From Dendrophyllia cribrosa (taxonomy: Eukaryota; Cnidaria; Anthozoa; Scleractinia; Dendrophylliidae): a DNA stretch of 64,000 nucleotides. Below, one piece after another: positions 35,501 to 39,652 of the stretch; the stretch's first letter is position 1, and every line of letters starts with the position of its first letter. The stretch is taken from assembly GCA_024195265.1 (NCBI GenBank), contig JAJLRJ010000013.1, forward strand, positions 19,657,431-19,721,430. Reading direction: 5' to 3'. The notes beneath the pieces are model-generated. The model was not told where the DNA came from, searched no databases, and saw only the letters and a list, made by a program, of their open reading frames with translations. Position numbers and translations under genes: made by a program.

Positions 35501-35907
35501 CATGTAGCCGGCGCCAAACGCGGGAAAACGCGTGCGAGCAAGTCACGATTGGTTCAGTTTGGTTTTACTTCTGATTGGTTGATAAAGTGGCGCGAGATTT
35601 TTTAACCAATCATAAAGCGTAGCAATGCAAAACCAAAGCAATTGCAAAGTATTTTCGACGACATTCGATTGAAAACGGCTCTTATCTCGGCCTTTGCGTG
35701 ATTTTCTCTTTTCTCCCCAGGCACAGAGATTGTGTAAAACACATTGCTATTAATCGAGGACCACAAGGAGGCTACGGATTTGCGGCGAATTTCTCCACCC
35801 ACATGACGTTACATGACCTGGTGTCCCACTATCACACTACCTCCCTACAAGTTCACAATAATGAACTTGATACTACTCTCATGTACCCCCTGGGGGATGA
35901 TAAGTAG
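4881..35907 (+). CDS. PIK3R: PI3-kinase class IA regulatory subunit (p85-like) with C1-SAM-C1 N-terminus
   Basis: Regulatory/adaptor subunit that would bind and restrain p110 and recruit it to phosphotyrosine motifs at the membrane. Exons (GT-AG): ?4881-5275, 5591-5638, 6960-7078, 7864-8079, 9631-9673, 9937-10143, 10892-11068, 12743-12898, 13031-13133, 16485-16580, 18426-18514, 19960-20056, 23188-23283, 24523-24703, 25573-25725, 29215-29333, 30436-30612, 32140-32199, 32334-32354, 33369-33413, 34030-34080, 35067-35162, 35721-35907. All phases agree; from the Cys codon split at 5275/5591 to the TAG there are 845 residues. The first in-frame ATG is 5011, giving 933 aa; whether the first exon starts there or at an acceptor after 4880 is open. 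Domain order is C1-like, SAM, C1, RhoGAP/BH, nSH2, iSH2 coiled coil, cSH2. nSH2, iSH2 and cSH2 follow vertebrate p85 closely. Canonical p85 has SH3-BH-nSH2-iSH2-cSH2; no SH3 is seen here, though more exons could lie upstream. Introns are heavily loaded with transposons. Confidence 0.9.
5011..7078 (+). other. first C1-like zinc module of PIK3R (three exons)
   Basis: The exon ending at 5275, then 5591-5638 and 6960-7078, join to read HTF...RHCEDFIWG...[13 protein letters not shown]...FPC. The second half fits the C1 consensus C-x2-C-x4-H-x2-C-x8-C. The first half has a His followed by only one Cys where C1 normally has C-x2-C, and is about five residues short. This is either a degenerate C1 or a missed small exon piece. 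The first exon also encodes an unassigned Cys-rich N-terminal segment (5011-5230). It is followed by an acidic DDDDD linker leading to the SAM exon. Confidence 0.6.
6352..6561. mobile_element. MITE, TTAA-flanked
   Basis: Inverted ends TTAACCCTTTAAGCCCTAA and TTAGGGCTTAAAGGGTTAA face each other across 210 bp in an intron of the PIK3R gene. TTAA at both extremities suits a piggyBac-type target duplication. There is no coding sequence. Confidence 0.7.
7369..7392. repeat. poly-C tract (24)
   Basis: Twenty-four consecutive C inside a PIK3R intron, on the coding strand, just downstream of TACTAAGG. The length may be unstable or mis-assembled. Confidence 0.9.
7864..8079 (+). other. SAM domain exon of PIK3R
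   Basis: A single 72-codon, phase-0 exon encodes a complete sterile alpha motif. It shows the early Trp (EEW), [10 protein letters not shown], the [10 protein letters not shown] core and the final helix [16 protein letters not shown] domains mediate protein-protein or lipid interaction and polymerisation. A SAM domain is not part of known vertebrate p85 proteins. Both exon borders are symmetrical phase 0, compatible with insertion by exon shuffling. A short 43-nt exon (9631-9673) links it to the second C1. Confidence 0.9.
8250..8856. mobile_element. TA-flanked Tc1/mariner- or pogo-like non-autonomous element, with nested MITE
   Basis: The ends CAGTAAAAACCCGCATATAA and its imperfect reverse complement (8832-8856) are flanked by TA on each side. 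The interior is interrupted by an unrelated palindromic MITE at 8510-8673. It lies within the intron following the SAM exon. There is no transposase frame. Confidence 0.75.
8510..8673. mobile_element. palindromic MITE, family A (copy 1)
   Basis: A near-perfect hairpin: TAGACCAATTCC...GGAATTGGTCTA, with arms of about 65 bp including GGCTCCGAGGCTTAGGGGAA. It is nested in the 8250-8856 element. A second, diverged copy is at 28449-28601. Confidence 0.9.
8940..9075 (-). repeat. single inverted unit of the 88/106-bp satellite family
   Basis: The reverse complement contains CATGAATGGTCACACCATAG and GGATTTCATCCACAGACTCA, the signature of the arrays at 25967-26720. It shows that the family also exists as isolated units in opposite orientation. 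Confidence 0.75.
9937..10143 (+). other. second C1 domain exon of PIK3R
   Basis: One exon encodes a textbook C1 finger, H-x12-C-x2-C-x13-C-x2-C-x4-H-x2-C-x7-C, from the HLF to the final VVCP, followed by a basic RRRVRKRRE stretch. LWGL and RQG match the ligand-binding loop region of typical C1 domains, so diacylglycerol/phorbol-ester or acidic-lipid binding is plausible but unproven. It lies directly before the RhoGAP domain, the order seen in chimaerins. Confidence 0.92.
10215..10280 (+). repeat. remnant of a Penelope-like element 3' end
   Basis: The segment TGGTGGTCAATTTAC...CAACTCAGTGAATAAAACTTAAATT is closely similar to 22085-22130, which follows the GIY-YIG frame of the Penelope-like remnant. 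It is probably a severely 5'-truncated copy. Confidence 0.6.
10281..10810. repeat. (GAT/GAC)n microsatellite region
   Basis: Imperfect GATGAT/GACGAT runs occupy 10281-10510 and 10735-10810 and are split by the MITE at 10519-10701. The His- and Asp-rich open frames across it only reflect the triplet repeat. Confidence 0.9.
10519..10701. mobile_element. palindromic MITE inserted in microsatellite (TA TSD)
   Basis: The arms GACAAATTCGG...CCGAATTTGTC are flanked by TA (10517-10518, 10702-10703). The arms pair for about 70 bp, for example TTGTTGTACCCAATTCAAAC with its complement near 10665-10684. The microsatellite continues on both sides, so insertion came after the repeat formed. Confidence 0.9.
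13499..13938. mobile_element. hAT non-autonomous element with 8-bp TSD
   Basis: The termini TAGTGCTGCAACGATAC and GTATCGTTGCAGCCCTA are flanked by the identical octamer CGGCCTAC (13491-13498, 13939-13946). Subterminal TATCG/CGATA repeats are typical of hAT elements. It is a 440-bp intronic copy without transposase. Confidence 0.92.
15043..15679. mobile_element. TTAA-flanked element (piggyBac-like)
   Basis: The ends GGGGGGAGAAACTTAACTAC and GTAGTTAAGTTTCTCCCCCC are exact reverse complements, each bordered by TTAA (15039-15042, 15680-15683). It is 637 bp with no transposase. It may sit within older repeat sequence, since GTGCGGCTTAT motifs flank it at about 14891 and 16225. Confidence 0.88.
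16640..16785. mobile_element. short palindromic MITE
   Basis: Facing arms GTGGTTCAAATTTTTCTTT and AAAGAAAAATTTGATCCAC, with an inner CAAACCAGTTT/AAACTGGTTTG pairing, make a hairpin of about 145 bp in the intron after the third RhoGAP exon. Confidence 0.75.
16789..16968. mobile_element. pogo/Tigger-like MITE (TA TSD)
   Basis: It begins CAGTGGAATCCTGATTTTTT and ends with the near-perfect reverse complement AAAAATTGGGATTCCACTG, with TA on both sides. The interior carries TTCGAAAAATCGGGA repeats, as in pogo-type elements built on CAGTNGAANC ends. Confidence 0.85.
16973..17246. mobile_element. palindromic MITE (TA TSD)
   Basis: The ends CAGCTGTTTCGAGAAAGG and CCTTTCTTGAAACAGCTG are flanked by TA. 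The inner arms TGCACGCGACAATCC and GGATTGTCGCGTGCA continue the hairpin. It abuts the previous element within four bases, so one probably landed at the other's TA. Confidence 0.88.
17549..17585. repeat. (ATT)n microsatellite
   Basis: About a dozen ATT triplets in an AT-rich intron of PIK3R. Confidence 0.9.
18023..18385. mobile_element. MITE with GGTTCGGCACATGTGCA ends
   Basis: Inverted ends around GGTTCGGCACATGTGCA (18038-18054) and its complement (18353-18370) lie within a purine-rich AGGGAGGG / CCCTTT border. It ends about 40 bp before the acceptor of the last RhoGAP exon. Confidence 0.65.
18682..19130 (-). mobile_element. repeat family with small conserved peptide (copy 1)
   Basis: Related to 31075-31560 and 50800-51270. 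On the minus strand it reads from GACGCACGGCTGACGTCAT through a peptide start [12 protein letters not shown] to a palindromic GTTCAGTTATAGATCACAG end. A stop (TGA) interrupts the peptide after about 14 codons. Confidence 0.7.
19443..19709 (+). pseudogene. LINE reverse-transcriptase C-terminal remnant
   Basis: The peptide has the pattern common at the C-terminus of Jockey/CR1/RTE-type ORF2: [19 protein letters not shown], followed by LNSFKQSA. There is no upstream RT core, so it is a 5'-truncated insertion in the intron before the nSH2. The following sequence carries a diverged satellite motif (AACTATTGAGCAGTTCTTTC). Confidence 0.7.
20890..22150 (+). pseudogene. Penelope-like retroelement fragment with GIY-YIG endonuclease
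   Basis: From about 20921 the frame reads [57 protein letters not shown]: the region C-terminal to the RT core of Penelope-like elements. After a one-base lesion near 21460 the next frame (21457-21939, 160 codons) holds a Cys-pair linker ([11 protein letters not shown]) and a GIY-YIG-type domain, [20 protein letters not shown], with [10 protein letters not shown]. The RT YxDD core is absent, so the copy is 5'-truncated and dead. It lies in the long intron splitting the nSH2. Confidence 0.85.
22030..22078 (+). ncRNA. hammerhead-ribozyme-like fold (candidate)
   Basis: Downstream of the GIY-YIG frame lies CCGACGA, a helix GGGC-TA-GCTC, then CGAAAC and GTC. Flanking GATTCGCT and AGCTATTTGAATC can form stem I. 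This matches the hammerhead order CUGANGA, stem II, GAAA, (short stem III), GUC except for C instead of U in the first box. Penelope-like elements are known to carry hammerheads with minimal stem III. Activity of this copy is doubtful. Confidence 0.45.
22301..23018. mobile_element. TTAA-flanked element (piggyBac-like), family G
   Basis: The ends GGTTACCGTGTACCTTC and GAAGGTACATGGTAACC have TTAA on each side (22297-22300, 23019-23022). It is 718 bp and non-coding. One end of the same family, in the opposite orientation, interrupts the recombinase fragment at 63567. Confidence 0.9.
23555..24480 (+). repeat. 77-bp minisatellite, 12 copies
   Basis: Twelve units of about 77 bp contain CACTTCATAGTATATAAACC, AGGTCACCCTG and GATGGACTAGCATCCCATCC. 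Each unit includes a TATATAAA string. Neighbouring higher-order similarity (units near 23880 and 24112 share a CTTCTAATCCAGGGGGAG variant) shows duplication of multi-unit blocks. It sits in the intron between nSH2 exons, ending about 40 bp before the next acceptor. Confidence 0.95.
24730..25145 (+). repeat. 106-bp satellite array A (about 4 copies)
   Basis: Unit spacing is 106 bp (for example 24955 to 25061). The core is CTTTCATTTGAATGGTCACA, GGATTTCATCCACAGACTCA, AAAGTTAGAACCACC. The array starts about 25 bp after a PIK3R exon. Confidence 0.93.
25967..26720 (+). repeat. 88-bp satellite array B (about 9 copies)
   Basis: About nine units of 88-92 bp with ACAAATGGTACCATG, AAGAGGTTTCATTTGAATGG and GGATTTCGTCCACAGACAC. 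The unit is homologous to the 106-bp arrays through the GAATGGTCACAC and ATCCACAGACTCAAAAGTTAGAA cores but differs in the linker. Confidence 0.93.
26858..27524. mobile_element. hAT element with TSD
   Basis: Starts AGGGGTGTAACGATTC, ends GATTATCGTTACACAACT, and is bordered by ATTGTGCAAT on both sides (26848-26857, 27525-27534). Subterminal CGATTCGATT repeats are hAT-like. The interior (27040-27240) holds the ACAAACAACACAACAATGGA repeat also seen at 36850-36985 and 44030-44110. Confidence 0.88.
27530..27960 (-). pseudogene. decayed LINE ORF2 C-terminal region
   Basis: Minus-strand reading gives [20 protein letters not shown] followed by WFKGELHA, then, further on, [11 protein letters not shown]. 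These are the late RT motifs (RPxLEYASSVWDPY, QRRAARW, ARDWNxLP) of Jockey/CR1-like LINEs. Several stops and frame changes interrupt it. Confidence 0.7.
28081..28640 (-). mobile_element. 5'-truncated LINE, 3' end
   Basis: On the minus strand, 28440-28280 encodes [20 protein letters not shown] followed by [11 protein letters not shown], a LINE ORF2 C-terminus. It runs to a T(A)-rich tail complement at 28081-28105. It is inserted in repeat R and itself carries the MITE at 28449-28601. Confidence 0.75.
28449..28601. mobile_element. palindromic MITE, family A (copy 2)
   Basis: Arms GCCCAATTTCGATATATT...AATATATCGAAATTGGGC and the inner GAGGCTTAGGGGAATA match the hairpin at 8510-8673. It is nested in a LINE fragment. 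Confidence 0.88.
28834..28967. mobile_element. MITE family B (copy 1)
   Basis: Ends GGGTGTTTCTTGGTGTTGCG and CCACAACACCAAGAAACC, flanked by AATCAAT-like duplications. A second copy at 34239-34372 shares the interior (AAAAGACACTGAA, ACGTCATTTGGTG) in opposite orientation. Confidence 0.85.
28973..29041. repeat. single arm of MITE family C
   Basis: TAGGCCATTTCCGAGTTGCC through GTGCGAAACGTTTCATATG equals one arm of the full hairpin at 31911-32105. The other arm is missing. Confidence 0.8.
29469..30345 (+). repeat. 106-bp satellite array C (about 8 copies)
   Basis: Same unit as array A, with period 106 bp, in the intron before exon 30436-30612. Terminal units are more diverged (30240-30345), as expected if array homogenisation acts on the interior. 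Confidence 0.95.
30789..31071 (+). mobile_element. non-autonomous element family D (copy 1)
   Basis: Ends GAGCGGTTTTCAATTGAGT and ACTCAATTGAAGACCGCTTT. The interior has multiple ATTGG/CCAAT boxes. An inverted copy lies at 35395-35681 in another intron of the same gene. Confidence 0.85.
31075..31560 (+). mobile_element. repeat family with small conserved peptide (copy 2)
   Basis: Contains a peptide starting at 31182, [20 protein letters not shown], homologous to [12 protein letters not shown] in copies 1 and 3. It then has a palindrome (31386-31555) with arms GTTCTTACCACATTTT and TCTGTTCAGTTA. A stop interrupts the peptide after about 30 codons. Confidence 0.75.
31911..32105. mobile_element. 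palindromic MITE family C (full)
   Basis: Arms TAGGCCATTTCCGAGTT and AACTCGGAAATGGCCTA with nearly complete internal pairing (AATGAGTTTTCATTCACATG). The right edge is about 35 bp before the acceptor of exon 32140. Confidence 0.92.
32334..32354 (+). other. 21-nt microexon of PIK3R
   Basis: A CAG acceptor at 32331-32333 and a GTAAGT donor at 32355 bound a 21-nt piece encoding the GTEGPA linker. It keeps the frame between 32199 (two leftover bases) and 33369. Being exactly seven codons, it could be skipped without a frameshift. Confidence 0.75.
32502..32899. mobile_element. TTAA-flanked element (piggyBac-like)
   Basis: The ends GGCGGGGCTCTACCTGAAT and ATTCAGGTAGATCCCCGCC each abut TTAA (32498-32501, 32900-32903). 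It is 398 bp and non-coding. Confidence 0.88.
33661..33854. mobile_element. near-perfect hairpin MITE family E
   Basis: Arms of over 80 bp run from GCCCTTATCGTAGATGAGTA to its exact complement, with about 25 bp of loop (GAGAACCTCTGACGACG). It is one of the most perfect palindromes in the window, so probably a recent insertion. Confidence 0.92.
34239..34372. mobile_element. MITE family B (copy 2)
   Basis: GTTTCTTGGTGTTGCGGA at the left and CCGCAACACCAAGAAACACC at the right, with the interior inverted relative to 28834-28967. Confidence 0.85.
34611..35025 (+). repeat. dispersed repeat family R, continuous copy
   Basis: Continuous from AAGTAACAATTCGTGTGAGA to CCTATTTCTTACTAGG. The same sequence appears inverted at 48622-49060 and broken at 28010-28832. 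The end pieces GTGAGAACTAGGCAATGC and GGTTGCCTATTTCTTACTAG are imperfect inverted repeats, consistent with a DNA-transposon derivative. Confidence 0.85.
35395..35681 (-). mobile_element. non-autonomous element family D (copy 2)
   Basis: AAAGCGGTTTTC...GAAAACGGCTC ends, with the interior reverse-complementary to 30789-31071 (GCGCCAAACGCGGGAA against TTCCCGCGCTTGGCGCC). It ends 39 bp before the last PIK3R exon. Confidence 0.85.
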
Positions 35908-35979
35908 CCAATTGTTTCTCTCATAGTTGTTTCTCTCAACTACGTTAAGACCCAAAAGTTTCGAACGCGTTGAATTTCC

Positions 35980-36006
35980 GGGGGGGGGGGGGGGGGGGGG
36001 GGGGGG
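35980..36006. repeat. poly-G tract (27)
   Basis: Twenty-seven G about 70 bp after the PIK3R stop codon. It lies in the presumptive 3' UTR and could form G-quadruplex structure; the length may not be reliable. Confidence 0.9.
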
Positions 36007-36017
36007 CGATGTGCGAA

Positions 36018-36023
36018 AATAAA
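36018..36023 (+). terminator. candidate PIK3R polyadenylation signal
   Basis: AATAAA about 110 bp downstream of the PIK3R stop. It is the first hexamer after the coding end; no transcript evidence is available here. Confidence 0.45.
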
Positions 36024-36789
36024 ACTTTCATGATTTTCGAGGTCTTAAATTTCTAACGTTCAAAACTTTTCAATGCTTGCAATGAAGATGATATTTTCAT
36101 TTTTGATTGTTGCAAAGCCGTGAAAGGGATGTTGAGAGAAGATTAAAATTTATTTCTGGAGTTTGTGAAGCATAACTATGCCGGCAGTGTTCTTTGTCGT
36201 GTATGTTTATGGAGTTAGGTTTAAATTTAGAGTTTGACACTTTTTCCCAAGGTTTTACTAAGCTTATTTCAACCACTGTTTCCAGTTATTTGCAGTGTCC
36301 GGAAATTAGTCCAAATTTTGTCCTAAGTTATAACAAATTAGTCCGAAAATTATTCGTCCGAAATGAAACGCCTCCCAAATTCTTGGGTTTTATTAAAACT
36401 ACTCTGAAAGGTTTATAACTAGCGAAATTTATTTTGTTGGAAGTTAGTGAGGAAATTGTTTCTAGATGAGATGTTCTAATTATAAAGGATATGTTTAATT
36501 TACCGTATTTTGGAGAAGCCTCAAAAGTGACCTTTTCAAGGGTATTGGCAGTATATTTTAGCTGCTTTTTCTAGAATCTAAATTTTTATAAATCTTCTCA
36601 AAAGGATGTTTAATTCTTTCATCGCAAAATACGGTCATTGAACGTATTCTACGTTGAGTATAATCCATAATACATGTAGTAAATTATTGCAAGTTATGTG
36701 CGTATAGTTGCCTAAAACACTTATTTTTGTAATTTCTGTTTGTAAGTAACTGAATATTAAATATGGAATATCGCTTTTGAGTTTAACGG

Positions 36790-36990
36790 TGCTGTTTTTT
36801 TCTTGCAACGCAACGTTGTAAGAGCTGTTGCGAGACGGGTTGCGGATGAAACGATGAAGCAGCTCTCGTAAGGTCTCACACCATTGGTTCGATACCCTTC
36901 GAGAGAACAAAAGAACAAACAACACAACAATGGACCCTGGCCCTAAAAATAATAGCAGCTGTGTTTTACAAGGCCAATGAAAATAGGTTT
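36790..36990 (+). repeat. dispersed repeat with ACAAACAACACAACAATGGA
   Basis: CTCTCGTAAGGTCTCACACC, the motif named, and AGCAGCTGTGTTTTACAAGG are shared with 27070-27200 inside a hAT element and, more diverged, with 43995-44115 in a calreticulin intron. Confidence 0.75.
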
Positions 36991-38589
36991 CTGAGAGCTG
37001 CTACACTACTGGATGAAATTGCATTCGTAACACACCTTTTCGCAGCTTGTCTCGCAACGAAAAATTGCGGTGCGACTTGCGGAAACGCTAATATTTCACT
37101 GCTTTTCACAGCGTTGCGAGCTAAGTAGCGCGCGTTTAACAATTAACCAGCAACTTGTCTCGCAATGTTCTTGCAGGTCGCAAGAACAAAATTGCCTTGT
37201 GTTGCAGCACCGTAAAACACTCGTAATATTAGTTGAGAATTAGGAGCAAAAGATGTTCAAATGGCGTTTTGCTTGACATTAAAAGTTTAGGAACGCGATT
37301 GCACCCTTGTTTTCTTAGAAAGTTAATACATTAAAAGCGTATGTTATAGTTGTAATATTTTGATGTTTAGTTTTCTTTCAATTTTGGTGTAGAAAAGGTT
37401 GACCTAAATGTATCGGTGAGAAGAAAACAGATGCCGAATCACGGCTGCATTACAACTGTTTAGTTTCAGGTTTCAATCTCGAAAGGCGACCCTTTTTTTG
37501 CATCTGTTGCGTTAATATATGTTTAGTTTTCAATCTAGGTGCAGGGGGGCTGTGCTAATATCTCAATATTATCTAGTTTTGTGATGATTTCTGGATTATC
37601 TTTATCTATTGCCTTAATAATGTATTAAAATTGTAAGGAGAAATTTCAAGTCTCTCTTGACGAAGCTTTAGCCCCCCAAAAATATGCTGTACTATTGTTA
37701 GCGCATTAGGATTTCTAATTTTCTAATGAAATTAAAGTATATACTTGATAAATCAAGTAAGAAAAAATTCGATTTTGGGAGTGAAAAGTAATAAATTATG
37801 GTTTTAATTTGTTTCTACGATCTATATTGTGGTGCTTCCACCGACTTAATTAATGTAAATGTAAATAATTCATTTTACATGATAGTAGAATTACAAATTT
37901 ACGAATTTTTTTTTAAGATGGTGAGGAAACCTGAAAGAAACCATAGGGCTTGTATAGGTCAGGTTTCCTCACAGAACTAAAGGTAGATTGGCCAGAAAAA
38001 AAAAAAAAAGAAGAAAGAAGAATATAAATCGTAAAATAGGACTCTGATAGAACTTCGAAGGCTGGTTACGTAAACGATCACGCAATCTCTGCGATGATGC
38101 GACTGTGAGGAAGTAGGGAAACGGCCTTTATAATCCTTTTAAAAAAGCAATAGTCACACGATATATTCCTTTTAAATGGTTTTGATTCACTGGAAAAATA
38201 CATAAAAAAAGTAATTGTCACGCGACGCATTGCTTTTAAAAGGCTTTATTCGCTGAAATTAATAATACTTAATTCAATAGTCCTAAAGTTTGACGTCACA
38301 ACGGGATTTGATAAGATATTCGAAAAGAGCATGTTGCCAAAAATCAGCATGTTATTAAAATTCTGGATGAGATATTGGCACTTTTATGCTCTGATGATAA
38401 CTTGTAAACCGTTCTAATTTTGCTTTGGTCCTTCCCATTTAGAGCTATTAAAGGCAATATTAGAAGGGTTTGTGTGTTGTCTTTACAGCATATTATTATT
38501 ATTATAAATTTGCCAATATTTGGCAAGCGAGTTTTTCTCATCATGCTCTTTACGATCTCAATTTCATCCCATAATTTTACAAATTTAGT

Positions 38590-38700
38590 TATTGAACTAG
38601 TGTGAGGTCCGTATTGGGAAAATATTGGTCGAGTTCTTTTTTTTTTTTCGAGACCAATATTTCCCAATACGGACCGAACAAGCTAGTTCAATAAAGTTTT
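38590..38700. repeat. short foldback around T12
   Basis: GGTCCGTATTGGGAAAATAT and its complement ATATTTCCCAATACGGACC flank a TTC(T)nTTTCG centre; the outer arms AACTAGTGTGAG / AACAAGCTAGTTC pair loosely. It is a small MITE-like hairpin. Confidence 0.7.
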
Positions 38701-39473
38701 TATTATAATGGCGTTTTTAAAAATTTGCCGATAAATTAATGCAACCATTCTCGGCTAACGCGCGTGCGCCAAAGCTAAGCATATTCTTGCATTTTTCAAG
38801 CCACTTTACGAAAAATTCAACTAAAATTGTCCGCCAAACATGAGAAAAAATGTTTCTACTTAATTGAAAACAGTTTTCATTTGTTCATTGTTTCATAGAA
38901 GGCATTCGGCGAAATGAGTTCATGAGCGGTCCATCTTAGCGGTCCGTATTGCAAAATTCAGACCGCTCTGGGAACCAATCAGAATGCTCCATTTCATCGT
39001 GAATCAGTGCCATATAATAAATAGTTATATTTTCTAAGCCGTATACCGCGGTGGCTTCTGTTAAACTATCCAATTTATCAATCCAGTAAATTTTTCTAAG
39101 CCCTGCCAATGGTGTAAATGAATTTAACCAGTCTAAGCAAATATCACAATGGAGTTGACTAAACTTCGCCGGTGCTTTATTCAAACCATGATTTTTAACA
39201 TCACGCGGTGTGAAAATACACAAACACAAGTGAAAAACATTGTTGTCACAGCCTTGTCGCAACGAAATTTAAATATTTGCAAAATCAAGTAAAAAGCGCT
39301 AGAAGCCGCGCTCAAAACGTTAACAAATGAATGAAAACTTGTGCTCAGTTCTTTCTTTTGCTTCTGAATTTCGTTGCCCTGACATTCCAATTTCCACAGT
39401 CCAAAAGTCCAGTCATGGTGCGTCTTCAAATTCACGTGCGGAAGCCGGTGAACCGGTCACAGATATCCAGACG

Positions 39474-39492
39474 TGTGGTGCCTTTTGATTGG
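39474..39492 (-). promoter_or_regulatory. imperfect inverted ER-stress element
   Basis: TGTGG, nine bases, then ATTGG: the reverse complement reads CCAAT-N9-CCACA, one base from the ERSE consensus CCAAT-N9-CCACG. It is about 160 bp upstream of the calreticulin ATG and 29 bp upstream of a perfect ERSE. Confidence 0.6.
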
Positions 39493-39498
39493 CTCGTA

Positions 39499-39505
39499 CA
39501 CGTCA
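39499..39505 (-). promoter_or_regulatory. UPRE/ATF6-XBP1 core
   Basis: CACGTCA, reverse complement TGACGTG, is the core of the unfolded-protein response element bound by XBP1/ATF6 in animals. It lies between the two ERSE-type sites. Confidence 0.5.
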
Positions 39506-39520
39506 CATGGTACAGATGCA

Positions 39521-39539
39521 CCAATCACAGCTCACCACG
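39521..39539 (+). promoter_or_regulatory. perfect ER-stress response element (ERSE)
   Basis: CCAAT at 39521-39525, exactly nine bases, then CCACG at 39535-39539. This is the consensus bound by NF-Y plus ATF6 in vertebrate ER-chaperone promoters, here 114 bp upstream of the calreticulin start codon. Confidence 0.8.
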
Positions 39540-39652
39540 CAGAAGGCCGGTGAAATCGTATTCACTATTCACATGGTCGCTTGTCACAGCTAAAAGCTCC
39601 ATTCGAAATTTTGCTTGAGTTGGAAGCAGTTTAGGTTCTTTCTTTATAAATT

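Larger units (their letters stand above)
33369..35907 (+). other. acidic linker and C-terminal SH2 of PIK3R
   Basis: Exon 33369-33413 encodes an acidic DEDIYDQ motif. Exons 34030-34080, 35067-35162 and 35721-35907 then form the cSH2: [21 protein letters not shown] with the phosphotyrosine Arg, [26 protein letters not shown], and TTLMYPL just before the stop at 35905-35907. The end, six residues after YPLG-, matches the compact end of vertebrate p85. Confidence 0.95.
36024..39420. other. intergenic between PIK3R and calreticulin
   Basis: AT-rich with no supported gene. It contains the repeat at 36790-36990, a short inverted repeat at 38590-38700, and two ATTCCTTTTAAA-like stretches near 38160-38250. 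Open frames are short and lack recognisable domains. Confidence 0.5.

Noticed and set aside
39644..39650. TATAAA just before the calreticulin ATG
   Set aside because: Only a few bases upstream of the start codon, so it must be 5' UTR rather than a TATA box.
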